Below are positions 9,519 to 18,182 of a stretch of DNA of 64,000 nt, one piece after another (position 1 is the first letter of the stretch; each line of letters opens with the position of its first letter). The notes under the pieces were generated by a model. It searched no databases, was not told where the DNA came from, and saw nothing but the letters and a program-made list of their open reading frames with translations. Where the stretch lies: NCBI GenBank assembly GCA_035380245.1, contig DAOSXA010000002.1:1116001-1180000 (forward strand), written 5' to 3'. The DNA is from Candidatus Zixiibacteriota bacterium (GTDB lineage: Bacteria; Zixibacteria; MSB-5A5; GN15; FEB-12). The translations under genes and the position numbers were made by a program.

Positions 9519-11590
9519 GACCGACACTGAAGTTTACAAATATCATTCTCAGACACCCGGCAGCCCGGCTTCATCGACTGCCGCACCACTTTACCCTGCC
9601 CTTCCACTAAGGCGGACACTCCCAGAAAATCGAGATAAGCGAGCGCCTGACGGATCGTCAGCCCGGTCAAATCGATCATTCCCGGAGCCGTAGAATCGGC
9701 CGACCTGACCGCCACCATTACCAGATCGCCGTTAAACACCAGCCGATCGGCCGGGGGGTATTGCCAGACGACATAGCCGGAATCGGCGTTGGCGCAGAGT
9801 TTCATCCCCCGCTCTTCCGCCTCCGCTCGTGCGGTCGCCATCGTATGGCCGACTAAATCAGGCACTTCACTCGTGGTACTGCTATCATCTTCTGCTTCGG
9901 CCAGGGTGCGTTCCGGCGCCGAGAACAAGTCCGGATAGAGAACACCGTAACGTTCGGCAATACGACGAAACGCCGGTCCCGAAGTCCAGCCGCCGTAATG
10001 CACCGGATGCGGCTCTTCGAGCACCACGATCCCCGCTATCAACGGATTGTCGGCCGGGAAATACCCGGCGAACGAGGCCATGAAACGGTTCTTGAAATAA
10101 GTATGGTTTTCCAGATCCGGGATTTCAGCCGTGCCGGTTTTTCCGGCGATTGCAACGGCCGACGAATTGACCGGTTCGGCCGTCCCCCTCTCTACGACTC
10201 CGCGAAGAATGGAGTGTAGCGTATCGGCCGATGACCGTTCCATGGCCCGTGCGATCACCTCCCGCTCGGTGCGGTCGATGATATATCCTTCGTCGTCTAC
10301 CCGCCCCAGCACCATGTTGGGACGCAGCAGTTCTCCCCCGTTGGCAATAGCGGCAAAACCAGTGGCCATTTGCAGCGAATTGACCGCTACGCCGTGGCCC
10401 ATCGCCAGGGCGGCGATAGTATAATCCGACCAGCGGTTCGGATGCGGTAGCTGGCCCGAAGTCTCCCCCGGAAGCCCCACCCGTTGTTTTTGTCCGATGC
10501 CGAACCGGCGCGCCGTTTCGAACAATTCCTCCCCGCCCATTTGAATAGCACACTTGGCGGTGCCGATATTCGAGGACAGCTCGATAATCGAGCGGAAATT
10601 CAGCCACTCGTGCTTCTTATCGTCACGCAGACTCCGGCGTCCCATTCGCCAGAGACCATTCTCGCAGTAAACCGAGTCGGTGTAGGAAATCGTGCCGTTG
10701 TCGATCAGTCCCGCTGCCGTAAAGGCCTTGAAAATCGAGCCCGGCTCGAACTGGTCGGAGATCGCACGCAACTTGGTCGGATGATCGGGGTCCGCCTCAT
10801 TCGGATCGAAATGGGCGATCGCCAGAATATCGCCGCTGTAGCAATCCATAAAGACCGCCTGGCCCGACTTGGCGTTGTACTTTTCGACGGCGTTGTGAAG
10901 TTCTTCCTCAACGATCTCCTGAAGTCTCCAGTCGACTGTCAGCACCAGCGAATGACCCGGTTGCGGCGGAACGAGCGCCGATTCATTGACTCGATAAGTC
11001 CGGCTGAGACCATCGCGATAGACATCCGCGACGCCGGTCTGACCCGCCAGAATCGAATCGTACGCCAGCTCTATCCCGGCCCGACCGGCGTTGTCGATAT
11101 CGGTGAAACCGAGAATCTGGCGACCTACCCGGCCAAAACGATAGCTTCGCTGCGACTCCTTGCGCAGATACAAACCGGGCGGCGCGGAGGCCTCGATTTG
11201 ATCGGCCACGGTGTCATCGAGCCGCCGCCGTACCCAGCGAAATTTGCGCGGTGTGAGTGAGAATTTATGAACGGCACTGCCCCGCTCCAGCCCGAATTGA
11301 CGTTCGAGATATGCCGCTATCTCCTGCACCTGCCCCGGGGAAGTCGGATAAGCATACAGGGAACGCAGAACGATATTGTCGGCCACGATCGTGCCGTTGC
11401 GATCATAAATCACCCCCCGCGCAGCCGGAATGGAGACTTTACCCTGCGACTGGTTGCACACGATCTCGGAGTATTCGGCTCCCTTTATCACCTGCAGATG
11501 AATGAGCCGGGCCACGGCTGTCGTAAAAAACAAACAGACCAGCATCAACAACACCCCGAGCCGCATTCTTTGTTGCCGGGTTAGATTCAT
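9515..11590 (-). CDS. ftsI: Septal transpeptidase FtsI/PBP2B type with C-terminal PASTA repeats
   Basis: Class B penicillin-binding protein that crosslinks septal peptidoglycan. One N-terminal membrane anchor (about residues 12-30) precedes a dimerisation domain containing ARGVIYDRNG. The transpeptidase domain follows, with the active-site SIFK (Ser285, Lys288), SSN (339-341) and KTGTA (484-488). After the enzyme domain there are two PASTA-like units (about 575-640 and 642-691, the first beginning EVPDLVGHTM). That makes the protein longer (691 aa) than E. coli FtsI and closer to PBP2x/SpoVD architecture. Overlaps ftsL and murE by ATGA junctions. Confidence 0.95.
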   Translation of the reverse strand: MNLTRQQRMRLGVLLMLVCLFFTTAVARLIHLQVIKGAEYSEIVCNQSQGKVSIPAARGVIYDRNGTIVADNIVLRSLYAYPTSPGQVQEIAAYLERQFGLERGSAVHKFSLTPRKFRWVRRRLDDTVADQIEASAPPGLYLRKESQRSYRFGRVGRQILGFTDIDNAGRAGIELAYDSILAGQTGVADVYRDGLSRTYRVNESALVPPQPGHSLVLTVDWRLQEIVEEELHNAVEKYNAKSGQAVFMDCYSGDILAIAHFDPNEADPDHPTKLRAISDQFEPGSIFKAFTAAGLIDNGTISYTDSVYCENGLWRMGRRSLRDDKKHEWLNFRSIIELSSNIGTAKCAIQMGGEELFETARRFGIGQKQRVGLPGETSGQLPHPNRWSDYTIAALAMGHGVAVNSLQMATGFAAIANGGELLRPNMVLGRVDDEGYIIDRTEREVIARAMERSSADTLHSILRGVVERGTAEPVNSSAVAIAGKTGTAEIPDLENHTYFKNRFMASFAGYFPADNPLIAGIVVLEEPHPVHYGGWTSGPAFRRIAERYGVLYPDLFSAPERTLAEAEDDSSTTSEVPDLVGHTMATARAEAEERGMKLCANADSGYVVWQYPPADRLVFNGDLVMVAVRSADSTAPGMIDLTGLTIRQALAYLDFLGVSALVEGQGKVVRQSMKPGCRVSENDICKLQCRS

Positions 11591-12081
11591 CGCCGCTCCC
11601 CGTTTCGGAGCAAAGAGTCAACCGCGATTTGGCGAAGACTCCCGGCCGTAGCCTGGCTTTCGGTCAAACTAGGCATGTGATCGGCAATGCGCTCGAGGGC
11701 TCGTTTCATCAGCGCCAGTTCGTCGGGCGGTATCCGGTCCTCCTCGTTTGAAGCCAGGGTGTAAAGATTCTCGGCCTTGACCGGTTTCATGCCGAGAGTA
11801 TCCTCCGCATAACTCATAATGCGGCCCGCCGATAACAACGATGCAATCTGGGCCTCGTATTTTATCGCATCGTCCACCAGTCCGGCGTTCTCGGCCCGAA
11901 GTTGAGCCGTCTCCTTGACCAGCGACATCACCTTTACCCGCTGCCAGATATGTACCGAACCGGCCAGAAGCAGACAGGTCACTACGAGCACAATAGGATA
12001 ATACCGGTGCGAGCGGAGACGATACAGCACCTGGGTGCGGATTTCTACCGTTTCCTTGAACTTGCGTACCGGTTGTTTCAT
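11587..12081 (-). CDS. ftsL: FtsL-like divisome protein
   Basis: Small bitopic protein: a basic cytoplasmic tail, one membrane helix (about residues 29-46), then a predicted coiled coil (KVMSLVKETAQLRAENAGLV). This is the FtsL/DivIC plan. FtsL forms a complex with FtsB/DivIC and FtsQ and activates FtsWI. Sequence conservation in the family is low, so the call depends mainly on topology and on its invariant place between rsmH and ftsI. At 164 aa it is longer than E. coli FtsL, with an acidic C-terminal extension of unknown role. Confidence 0.8.
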   Translation of the reverse strand: MKQPVRKFKETVEIRTQVLYRLRSHRYYPIVLVVTCLLLAGSVHIWQRVKVMSLVKETAQLRAENAGLVDDAIKYEAQIASLLSAGRIMSYAEDTLGMKPVKAENLYTLASNEEDRIPPDELALMKRALERIADHMPSLTESQATAGSLRQIAVDSLLRNGERR

Positions 12082-13028
12082 TACATCAGCTTCTCGGCCA
12101 CCCGCAACTTAGCCGATCGGGAGCGGGGATTGGATGCCATCTCATCTTTTCCGGGGATGATTGCCCGACGAGTCAGGCGGCGCATCGTGGGGCGAGCGCC
12201 ACAGACACAAACCGGCAGTCCGGGGGGACATTGACAGGGATTTTCCTGCTCTTGGAAAAATTGCTTTACGATACGGTCTTCAAGAGAATGGTAGGAGATA
12301 ACAGCGAGCCGACCACCCGGCTTCAGAAGCTCCCGCATATCGGGCAGAGCTTTCGTGAGCGATTCCAGCTCCAGATTGACGGCAATGCGCAAAGCCTGAA
12401 AAACTCGAGCCAGTGATTTGTTCAAATGTGCCGAGGGGACGACGGAAGCAACGATGTCTGACAGGTCGGCGGTGGTGCGGATCATCCTATTTTGTCTTTC
12501 CCTGACTATCCGGCCGGCGATCCTGTTCGCCTGCCTTTCTTCTCCATAATTGCGGATTATTTCCGCCAGCTTCTTCTCCGGAAGGCTGTTTATCAAATCG
12601 GCTGCGCTTCGGGTCTCCGGCGCCTGAGTAAATCTCATATCCAGAGGTCCCTCTAACCGAAACGCGAAACCCCGCTCGGGACTGTCGAGCTGCTCGCTGG
12701 ATAAACCCAGGTCAAGCAGGATTCCATCGAATACCCGATCCGGGAGACCGTCGGCCAGTTGTGCTATCTCGGCATAACTGCCGTGGATAATCTGGAAGCG
12801 CTGCGGGCATTCCGATAAGTTGCTTCGGCTCCTCGCGACCGCCTCGCGGTCAAGATCAATGCCGTATAAACGCGCTTTCTTTCCGGCTACGGCCGAGATC
12901 GCTTTGAGATACCCGCCCGAGCCGACGGTCCCGTCGATATAAGCACCCTCTGTATCCGTTACCAGCCAGTGAACCACCTCATCAACCATTACCGGTTGAT
13001 GCGGGCCGCTATTGCTGCTCGCGGTCAT
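12081..13028 (-). CDS. rsmH: 16S rRNA (cytosine(1402)-N4)-methyltransferase RsmH (MraW)
   Basis: SAM-dependent methyltransferase acting on C1402 in the decoding centre of 16S rRNA. It shows the family opening HQPVMVDEVV, the SAM-binding loop YIDGTVGSGGY, LLDLGLSSEQLD and the late motif AVISYHSLEDRIVK. Length 315 aa is normal. The N-terminus overlaps the end of mraZ by 20 bases, and its stop overlaps the ftsL ATG by one base (TAATG). Confidence 0.97.
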   Translation of the reverse strand: MTASSNSGPHQPVMVDEVVHWLVTDTEGAYIDGTVGSGGYLKAISAVAGKKARLYGIDLDREAVARSRSNLSECPQRFQIIHGSYAEIAQLADGLPDRVFDGILLDLGLSSEQLDSPERGFAFRLEGPLDMRFTQAPETRSAADLINSLPEKKLAEIIRNYGEERQANRIAGRIVRERQNRMIRTTADLSDIVASVVPSAHLNKSLARVFQALRIAVNLELESLTKALPDMRELLKPGGRLAVISYHSLEDRIVKQFFQEQENPCQCPPGLPVCVCGARPTMRRLTRRAIIPGKDEMASNPRSRSAKLRVAEKLM

Positions 13029-13482
13029 GGGCTGAAAACAGCCTTTCAGCTACCTCTTCGTAGCTGCCGGCGAACTGCTCCAGGTAGTACTCGTATCGCT
13101 CAGCATTCCAAATTTCTATCGAACGATTCACCCCGATCACCAGCAGATCCTTCTTCAACTTCACCTCCGCGATAAGCGGGGCGGGAATCAGGATACGGCC
13201 GGATTTGTCCGGGGCAACGATACTGGCCGACGAATAAAAACGCCGACTGAAGTACCGATAATCTTTTTGAGTAAAGTTCAACGCCGAAAGACGCTTCTGA
13301 ATCTCGCTCCATTCCTCCTGCGGATAAAGACTCAGGCAACCTTCCAGGCCTCTGGTGAGTATGAGATCACCGCTTAACAGCAGCTTTCCCGATGGGGATT
13401 TGACTCCGCGTAACCGTGCCGGCAAGACAAAGCGACCTTTGTCATCCATTGTCGTTTGATATTGGCCGACGAAACCAGTCAC
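13009..13482 (-). CDS. mraZ: Transcriptional regulator MraZ
   Basis: First gene of the dcw cluster. It has two AbrB-like swapped-hairpin repeats: one opening with GQYQTTMDDKGRFVLPARLR, the second with SASIVAPDKSGRILIPAPL. In characterised bacteria MraZ is a ring-shaped DNA-binding protein that represses its own dcw promoter. The start is GTG at 13482 with GGAGG six bases upstream. Length 157 aa is normal. Confidence 0.95.
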   Translation of the reverse strand: MTGFVGQYQTTMDDKGRFVLPARLRGVKSPSGKLLLSGDLILTRGLEGCLSLYPQEEWSEIQKRLSALNFTQKDYRYFSRRFYSSASIVAPDKSGRILIPAPLIAEVKLKKDLLVIGVNRSIEIWNAERYEYYLEQFAGSYEEVAERLFSAHDREQQ

Positions 13483-13489
13483 GGGTTTC

Positions 13490-13555
13490 CTCCACTTTCT
13501 GCCACTCTACCCTATTTCTTGCCCAAATAAGCATATTTCTCCCACCACAAGTCAA
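13490..13555 (-). promoter_or_regulatory. Likely mraZ/dcw promoter with MraZ-box-like repeats
   Basis: On the minus strand a TTGACT hexamer (13550-13555) is followed by an AT-containing stretch (GCTTAT 17 bases on, a poor -10). Downstream, up to the mraZ ribosome site, are five G-rich units roughly every 9-19 bases: GTGGGA, TTGGGC, TAGGGT, GTGGCA, GTGGAG. MraZ is known to bind tandem TGGGN-type boxes spaced about ten bases apart upstream of its own gene, so autoregulation is likely. The last unit overlaps the Shine-Dalgarno. The exact -10 is uncertain. Confidence 0.5.
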
Positions 13556-13908
13556 GCCTTTTCTCCCTTAACTGAAAAAAAATAAATAGTCCTAAGTGTT
13601 TGTTCTACAAACGCTAAGCATGCTCTAAAAACAGCCGCCCTGGAACCCTTTGAGACCTAATCAGTACCGCTCAAGTCATAATTATTCTTCCTGAGATGAT
13701 CGTTCACTGGGCAGGAAACCAACAGTGTGGTCACCGGCCTACCATCACAACCACCTATAACATCCGGGGAAACCTTGTTAGAGACTTGCTATGTTATTGT
13801 ACAACAACACGTTTATAAGGGAGCGGTTATAGGCTAATTCACCTAAAACCGTTGGATCGACGCTTGCACTACTTCCTCTCGGTTCAGGCTGAAACGAGGA
13901 GAAGTATC
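13556..13908. other. Divergent intergenic region between mraZ and the C25 peptidase gene
   Basis: About 350 bases of lower-GC sequence. It must hold the promoter of the plus-strand peptidase, but no pair of -35/-10 hexamers with good spacing stands out; TTATAA-like sequence near 13814 is the best candidate. No RNA gene or repeat was recognised. GAGGAG at 13896-13901 is the ribosome site that decides the TTG start at 13909. Confidence 0.4.
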
Positions 13909-16215
13909 TTGAAAAGGGCATTAACACTTATAATAAGCGCAGCGGTTTTAGTAATCGCTCTGGCCGGATCGTCTGTGGCTGAGACAATCCGGTTCGAATC
14001 CGGCGCAGTTGACCTCGACTGGAGTCGAAATTCGGTCAACTACCAGGGATTCAATCATATAGCTATCAATCAAAAGGCCGTTCTACCGGCTCGTCAGGTA
14101 TATATCGCTCTGCGGCAAGGTGAAGAATTAACCCAACTAACCTGGCAAACGGTCGATTCGCAGATTTTGGGTGCTAATGGGCTGATCGGTTATGAGGCTG
14201 ATATCCCTACCGGCAGTTATGATTTGTATCGCGATGAACCGACCGCTCGTAGTCAAACTGAAAATCTGGGCCATTATCCGATTCAAGTGACCGGTGAATT
14301 CAGGCTTGATGACCGCTGTTTTGTCGGCCTGCTGATTCTGCCGGTCTATATGGATGAAACCGGTACGCTCCTGCTTGCAACCAGCCTTGAAATCCGGATC
14401 GGGACAAGATTCCTGACCGAGGAAGATTTTTTGGATCGGTTACCCGACACGGATCAAAGTCGCGACAACCTTCAACTGGCATCAGGATCCGCCAATGTCG
14501 AGTACCTGATAGTCACCGATGAATCCCTGGCCGATCCGGTTGAACGACTGGCCCGATACAAAAACGCTGTCGGTATCATAACCGAGATAGCCTATATCGA
14601 GGACATTCTTAACTTATATAGCGGACGCGATGACGCCGAATCACTAAGGGAGTATCTGAAAGATTTCTACGCCGAGGGCGGCCGTTATGTCTGTCTGGCC
14701 GGTGATGAAATCCACCTCCCGGTCCGCTATGCATATCCGGGCGGTAGTTCCGATACACCCGACACGACCGACATGCAACTTTGCGACCTTTACTTCGCCG
14801 ACCTCACCGGTGATTGGGACTATGACGGGGACAACCTCTGGGGCGAACGCTACGTCGATCAGGTCGACCTCGAACCGGAGTTGATCGTCGGACGTTTGCC
14901 GTTTGCCGATACCGTTCAAATGTCCGCCTACGTGGACAAATTGATCATGTATGAGACCAATCCCGGCCATGGCGATTTTGATTATCTTACCAGGGCGTTT
15001 TTCTTTTCATCGGACCAGATGCGTGATTATCCCGGCGGCGGCCAGCATGCTTATATCGCGGCGGCTTATCCCGATCGATTCGAAATCGACACTACTGTCG
15101 GCGTCGAGATTTCTCGCGGCGACGACATGAATCCTTATAACGAGTCCGCTACCGAGTTGGAACCGACCATGAGCGACGGATTCGGTATCATCAATGTCGT
15201 TTCCCACGGAATGTCCACCCGTTTCGAGGTCCGCACCACCGGCTATAACGGCTCTCCGCGTTCTTATTTCACCTCCGACACACTGCAGACGACCCAGGGA
15301 CAGACTTCCCGCTTCAACACCGACGGACGCGTTGGACTGTTCTATTCACTGGCCTGTAACAACGGCGCCTGGGACCTGGATGCTCCCGACCTGCCGGCCA
15401 ACGTTTCCGTGGCGCTGCTGGTGGATGATGATGCCGGCGCCGTAGCCTGTGTCGCCAATAGCCGCTGGGGCTGGGTCGGATCGAGCTATCTCCTGCAGGC
15501 GACCTTCTTCGATTCGCTCTTCGCTCATCCCGAACGTTCTGCCGCCGAGGCGATGTACGCTTCCAAGGCCTGTTACACCTACTACACCGATTTGCTCTAC
15601 GGCCAGAATTTCCTCGGTGACCCGACCCTCAAAATTTATAACGACACTCCCCGACCGCTGACGATTAACGAAATCCCGGGACTGGAAAATATCGAGGTGT
15701 ACGTAACATCGCGCGGACTCCCGGTCGAAAACTGCCGGGTGCTGCTGAGTGATTCACTCGGCGTGATTGGAGAGGTTACCACCAACGTCGAAGGTAAGGC
15801 CGTTCTGGAACTGAACTTCACTCCCGGCGCCGACTACAGCGTGGCCGCGATCAAGACCGGTTATTGCAACAGTGTTATCAGCCATTCCCCCTCGATCGTA
15901 TCCGATGTAGACGATGATGATCTGCTCGGCCTGCCGCGTCAATTTGCCCTGGCCCAGAATTACCCGAATCCGTTCAATCCCAACACTACCATAGATTTCA
16001 ATCTCGCTCGCCGTTCAGAAGTCACCCTTGAGGTCTTCAACATTCTCGGTGAGCGGGTAGTTACTCTGGTTGACGCCATTCTCCCCGCCGGTCGGCATTC
16101 GGTTCAGTTCGAAGCCGTCGACGACACTGGTCGCCCGATAGCCTCAGGCGTTTATCTGTATCGCCTGACTACCTCGGAATTCGTTTCCACCAAGAAAATG
16201 ATGCTCCTGCGATAG
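13909..16215 (+). CDS. Secreted C25 (gingipain-like) cysteine peptidase with C-terminal sorting domain
   Basis: Predicted extracellular peptidase. The open frame begins at 13852, but the TTG at 13909 is preceded by GAGGAG and yields a textbook signal peptide (KRALTLIISAAVLVIALAGS, cleaved after SVA), so it is taken as the start (768 aa). An N-terminal beta-rich region precedes a C25 domain (about 200-570). The likely catalytic His433 lies in NVVSHGMS and Cys483 in SLACNNGAW, the His...Cys order of gingipains. A linker Ig-like region is followed by a Por-type sorting domain (about 680-768, opening LAQNYPNPFNPNT and ending KKMMLLR). Such domains direct type IX secretion in Bacteroidetes; no secretion genes are in this window. 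A strong terminator follows. Confidence 0.85.
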   Translation: MKRALTLIISAAVLVIALAGSSVAETIRFESGAVDLDWSRNSVNYQGFNHIAINQKAVLPARQVYIALRQGEELTQLTWQTVDSQILGANGLIGYEADIPTGSYDLYRDEPTARSQTENLGHYPIQVTGEFRLDDRCFVGLLILPVYMDETGTLLLATSLEIRIGTRFLTEEDFLDRLPDTDQSRDNLQLASGSANVEYLIVTDESLADPVERLARYKNAVGIITEIAYIEDILNLYSGRDDAESLREYLKDFYAEGGRYVCLAGDEIHLPVRYAYPGGSSDTPDTTDMQLCDLYFADLTGDWDYDGDNLWGERYVDQVDLEPELIVGRLPFADTVQMSAYVDKLIMYETNPGHGDFDYLTRAFFFSSDQMRDYPGGGQHAYIAAAYPDRFEIDTTVGVEISRGDDMNPYNESATELEPTMSDGFGIINVVSHGMSTRFEVRTTGYNGSPRSYFTSDTLQTTQGQTSRFNTDGRVGLFYSLACNNGAWDLDAPDLPANVSVALLVDDDAGAVACVANSRWGWVGSSYLLQATFFDSLFAHPERSAAEAMYASKACYTYYTDLLYGQNFLGDPTLKIYNDTPRPLTINEIPGLENIEVYVTSRGLPVENCRVLLSDSLGVIGEVTTNVEGKAVLELNFTPGADYSVAAIKTGYCNSVISHSPSIVSDVDDDDLLGLPRQFALAQNYPNPFNPNTTIDFNLARRSEVTLEVFNILGERVVTLVDAILPAGRHSVQFEAVDDTGRPIASGVYLYRLTTSEFVSTKKMMLLR

Positions 16216-16262
16216 AGTCACTAAAACTATGCCCTCGCGATATTCGCGACTCCTCCTTCGGG

Positions 16263-16288
16263 GCCCCCATTGGATGGGGGCTTTTTTT
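16263..16288 (+). terminator. Rho-independent terminator after the C25 peptidase gene
   Basis: Perfect 8-bp stem GCCCCCAT / ATGGGGGC (16263-16270 and 16274-16281) with a three-base loop TGG, followed by seven T residues (16282-16288). It lies 48 bases after the peptidase stop, so it separates that gene from the asparagine-synthase-like gene downstream. Confidence 0.9.
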
Positions 16289-16355
16289 GACCTGTACAGC
16301 GACCGGTGCAAAGACTATCTTCGTTCGATAGATTTCGACCACAAGAGAACACGAC

Positions 16356-18173
16356 ATGCCCGGATTACATCTCGTTATAGGCGACGAATGTCGGACAAAA
16401 CTCACTGCCGTGGAGCGCACCCTCCCGTCTCTGAAGCACGATCCCGACTACCGAAGCCAGGTTATATTTCGTACCGACAGTACCATTGTCGCCGCCAGTG
16501 GCTATCCTGATTACCCCGTCACGATTTTCGACGACGAAGAACTCCTGCTGGTGATCGAGGGAATGATCTACGGTCTTGACCGTGAACAGCTCGGCCGCGC
16601 CCTGCAACAACTGGCCGGCTTTCTCGAACCGGGCAGGCGACACGACAACCAAACTCTGGTCGACTGGCTCTTCGATCAACCGGGCGATTATCTGATCTTA
16701 ATCCATCATAAACGGCACGGACAATGGTCCCTGCTTAACGATCCCCTGAACAGACTTCCGTTCTACGTTAACCTGGGCCGCGAGCGCGCCATTATGTCCC
16801 GTGAACTGCGCTTCGTTTCTTCCCTTCAGACCCAACCGGCCATTGACCGCCTCGGCCTGGCACAGTTCCTCATGTTCGGTTACCAATGCGGAACGAGGAC
16901 TATTCTGACCGGAGTCGATTCACTCCCCGGAGCATCGTTAATCGAATGGAATGATCGCATCGGCGAAATCAAATCGACTCGTCTCTATGAATTCGACTAC
17001 GGCGTCACCGAAGACTCCCGCGATCTCAAAAGAGCCGCCGACAAACTGACCGATCTGTTCATCGATGCCACCTGCAAAATGTCCCGAAAAAACACCGTAC
17101 TCGGCCTCAGCGGCGGGCTGGATTCCCGGCCCGTAGCGGCAGCGCTGGTTAAAGCCAAGGTCCCGTTCGAGGCGCTGACTTTTCTCGATGTCGCCGGTGC
17201 GGCCCGGGGAGATGTCGACACTGCTCGACGCGTGGCCGAAGCTCTTGGGATAAACTGGAGCGTGTACGAATTGAAGTCCTGCACCGGGGTGGAGATTGAG
17301 AAAATCATGCTCATGAAGGGGGGTGCCAACTTCACCGCCTCGGCCGTCAGCCTGGCGTTTATGAAACGGATCGAGCGAACGTTTCGAAAAGACGGCGTCT
17401 ATTTGTCCGGTGACGGCGGAGGAAAAACAATCCCGCTCAACGTTCCTCCTTGTGAATTCAGAACAGCGCAGGCAACGGCGCAATTCGCAATCCTCCGACA
17501 TGCTCTCCTGCCCGGTCGGCTCGTCACCGCTCTTACCGGGCTACGTAAAAACGACCTGCTCGATGACATTACCGACGTGATCTCCACCTACCCCGAGCCG
17601 TCGTTTGCCCACAAGTACCTTCATTATCGCTTGAGCGATTTCAACGGTCGCTGGTCCTACGAGGGCGAAGACTGCAATCGCTACCATCTGTGGTCCGCGG
17701 CGCCTTACATGCACCTGCCGATGTTCGTCTATTCCATGAGCATCCCGGCTCGTCTCAAAGCCGAACGAAATCTCTATCATCAATTCCTGACAAACCTCTC
17801 ACCCGCCGCAGCGGAAATCGAACCGGTCGGCAGTCGATACAAGTTAGGAACCGCCGTCTACCGCGCCTCCCTCCGCACCAAAGCCAATCGCACCCGTTAT
17901 CCCCGCCTGTTGAACCTGGCAAAACGTTTTCTCAAACCGGCCATACCGGTCAGGAACACAGCGGTCTTAACCGACTGTATTCGCCGTCAATATGCCTCGT
18001 CGGAAGCATTGAAAGAATTGCTCGATTGCAAACAACTGGAGCACCTCCTGGAGAGGGCCAACCGAATTTCGGCCGAGGGACTGCACAATGTCCTCACCGC
18101 CACCTCCGCCATCCTGCTGCATCTTGGACAACCAATGCTGTTCGAAGAATTCGCCGATAAAGAATTCGATTAA
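16356..18173 (+). CDS. Asparagine synthase-like amidotransferase lacking the N-terminal nucleophilic cysteine
   Basis: A 605-aa protein with the two-domain plan of asparagine synthase B. The C-terminal ATP-pyrophosphatase domain carries the P-loop LSGGLDSRP (252-258). The N-terminal region follows the class II glutamine amidotransferase pattern, but the sequence begins MPGLHLVIGD. The catalytic Cys that should follow the initiator Met is missing, so glutaminase activity is unlikely. Proteins of this group often sit in polysaccharide or natural-product clusters and may use ammonia or form an amide or adenylate on another substrate; the substrate is unknown. It converges on glycosyltransferase and FemAB-like genes, with only nine bases between stops. 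Confidence 0.7.
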   Translation: MPGLHLVIGDECRTKLTAVERTLPSLKHDPDYRSQVIFRTDSTIVAASGYPDYPVTIFDDEELLLVIEGMIYGLDREQLGRALQQLAGFLEPGRRHDNQTLVDWLFDQPGDYLILIHHKRHGQWSLLNDPLNRLPFYVNLGRERAIMSRELRFVSSLQTQPAIDRLGLAQFLMFGYQCGTRTILTGVDSLPGASLIEWNDRIGEIKSTRLYEFDYGVTEDSRDLKRAADKLTDLFIDATCKMSRKNTVLGLSGGLDSRPVAAALVKAKVPFEALTFLDVAGAARGDVDTARRVAEALGINWSVYELKSCTGVEIEKIMLMKGGANFTASAVSLAFMKRIERTFRKDGVYLSGDGGGKTIPLNVPPCEFRTAQATAQFAILRHALLPGRLVTALTGLRKNDLLDDITDVISTYPEPSFAHKYLHYRLSDFNGRWSYEGEDCNRYHLWSAAPYMHLPMFVYSMSIPARLKAERNLYHQFLTNLSPAAAEIEPVGSRYKLGTAVYRASLRTKANRTRYPRLLNLAKRFLKPAIPVRNTAVLTDCIRRQYASSEALKELLDCKQLEHLLERANRISAEGLHNVLTATSAILLHLGQPMLFEEFADKEFD

Positions 18174-18182
18174 AACCGAGCC

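Noticed and set aside
13988..14003. GGTTCGAATCC, the T-loop consensus of tRNA
   Set aside because: It lies in the signal-peptide-proximal coding sequence of the C25 peptidase, and no acceptor, D or anticodon stems can be drawn around it.
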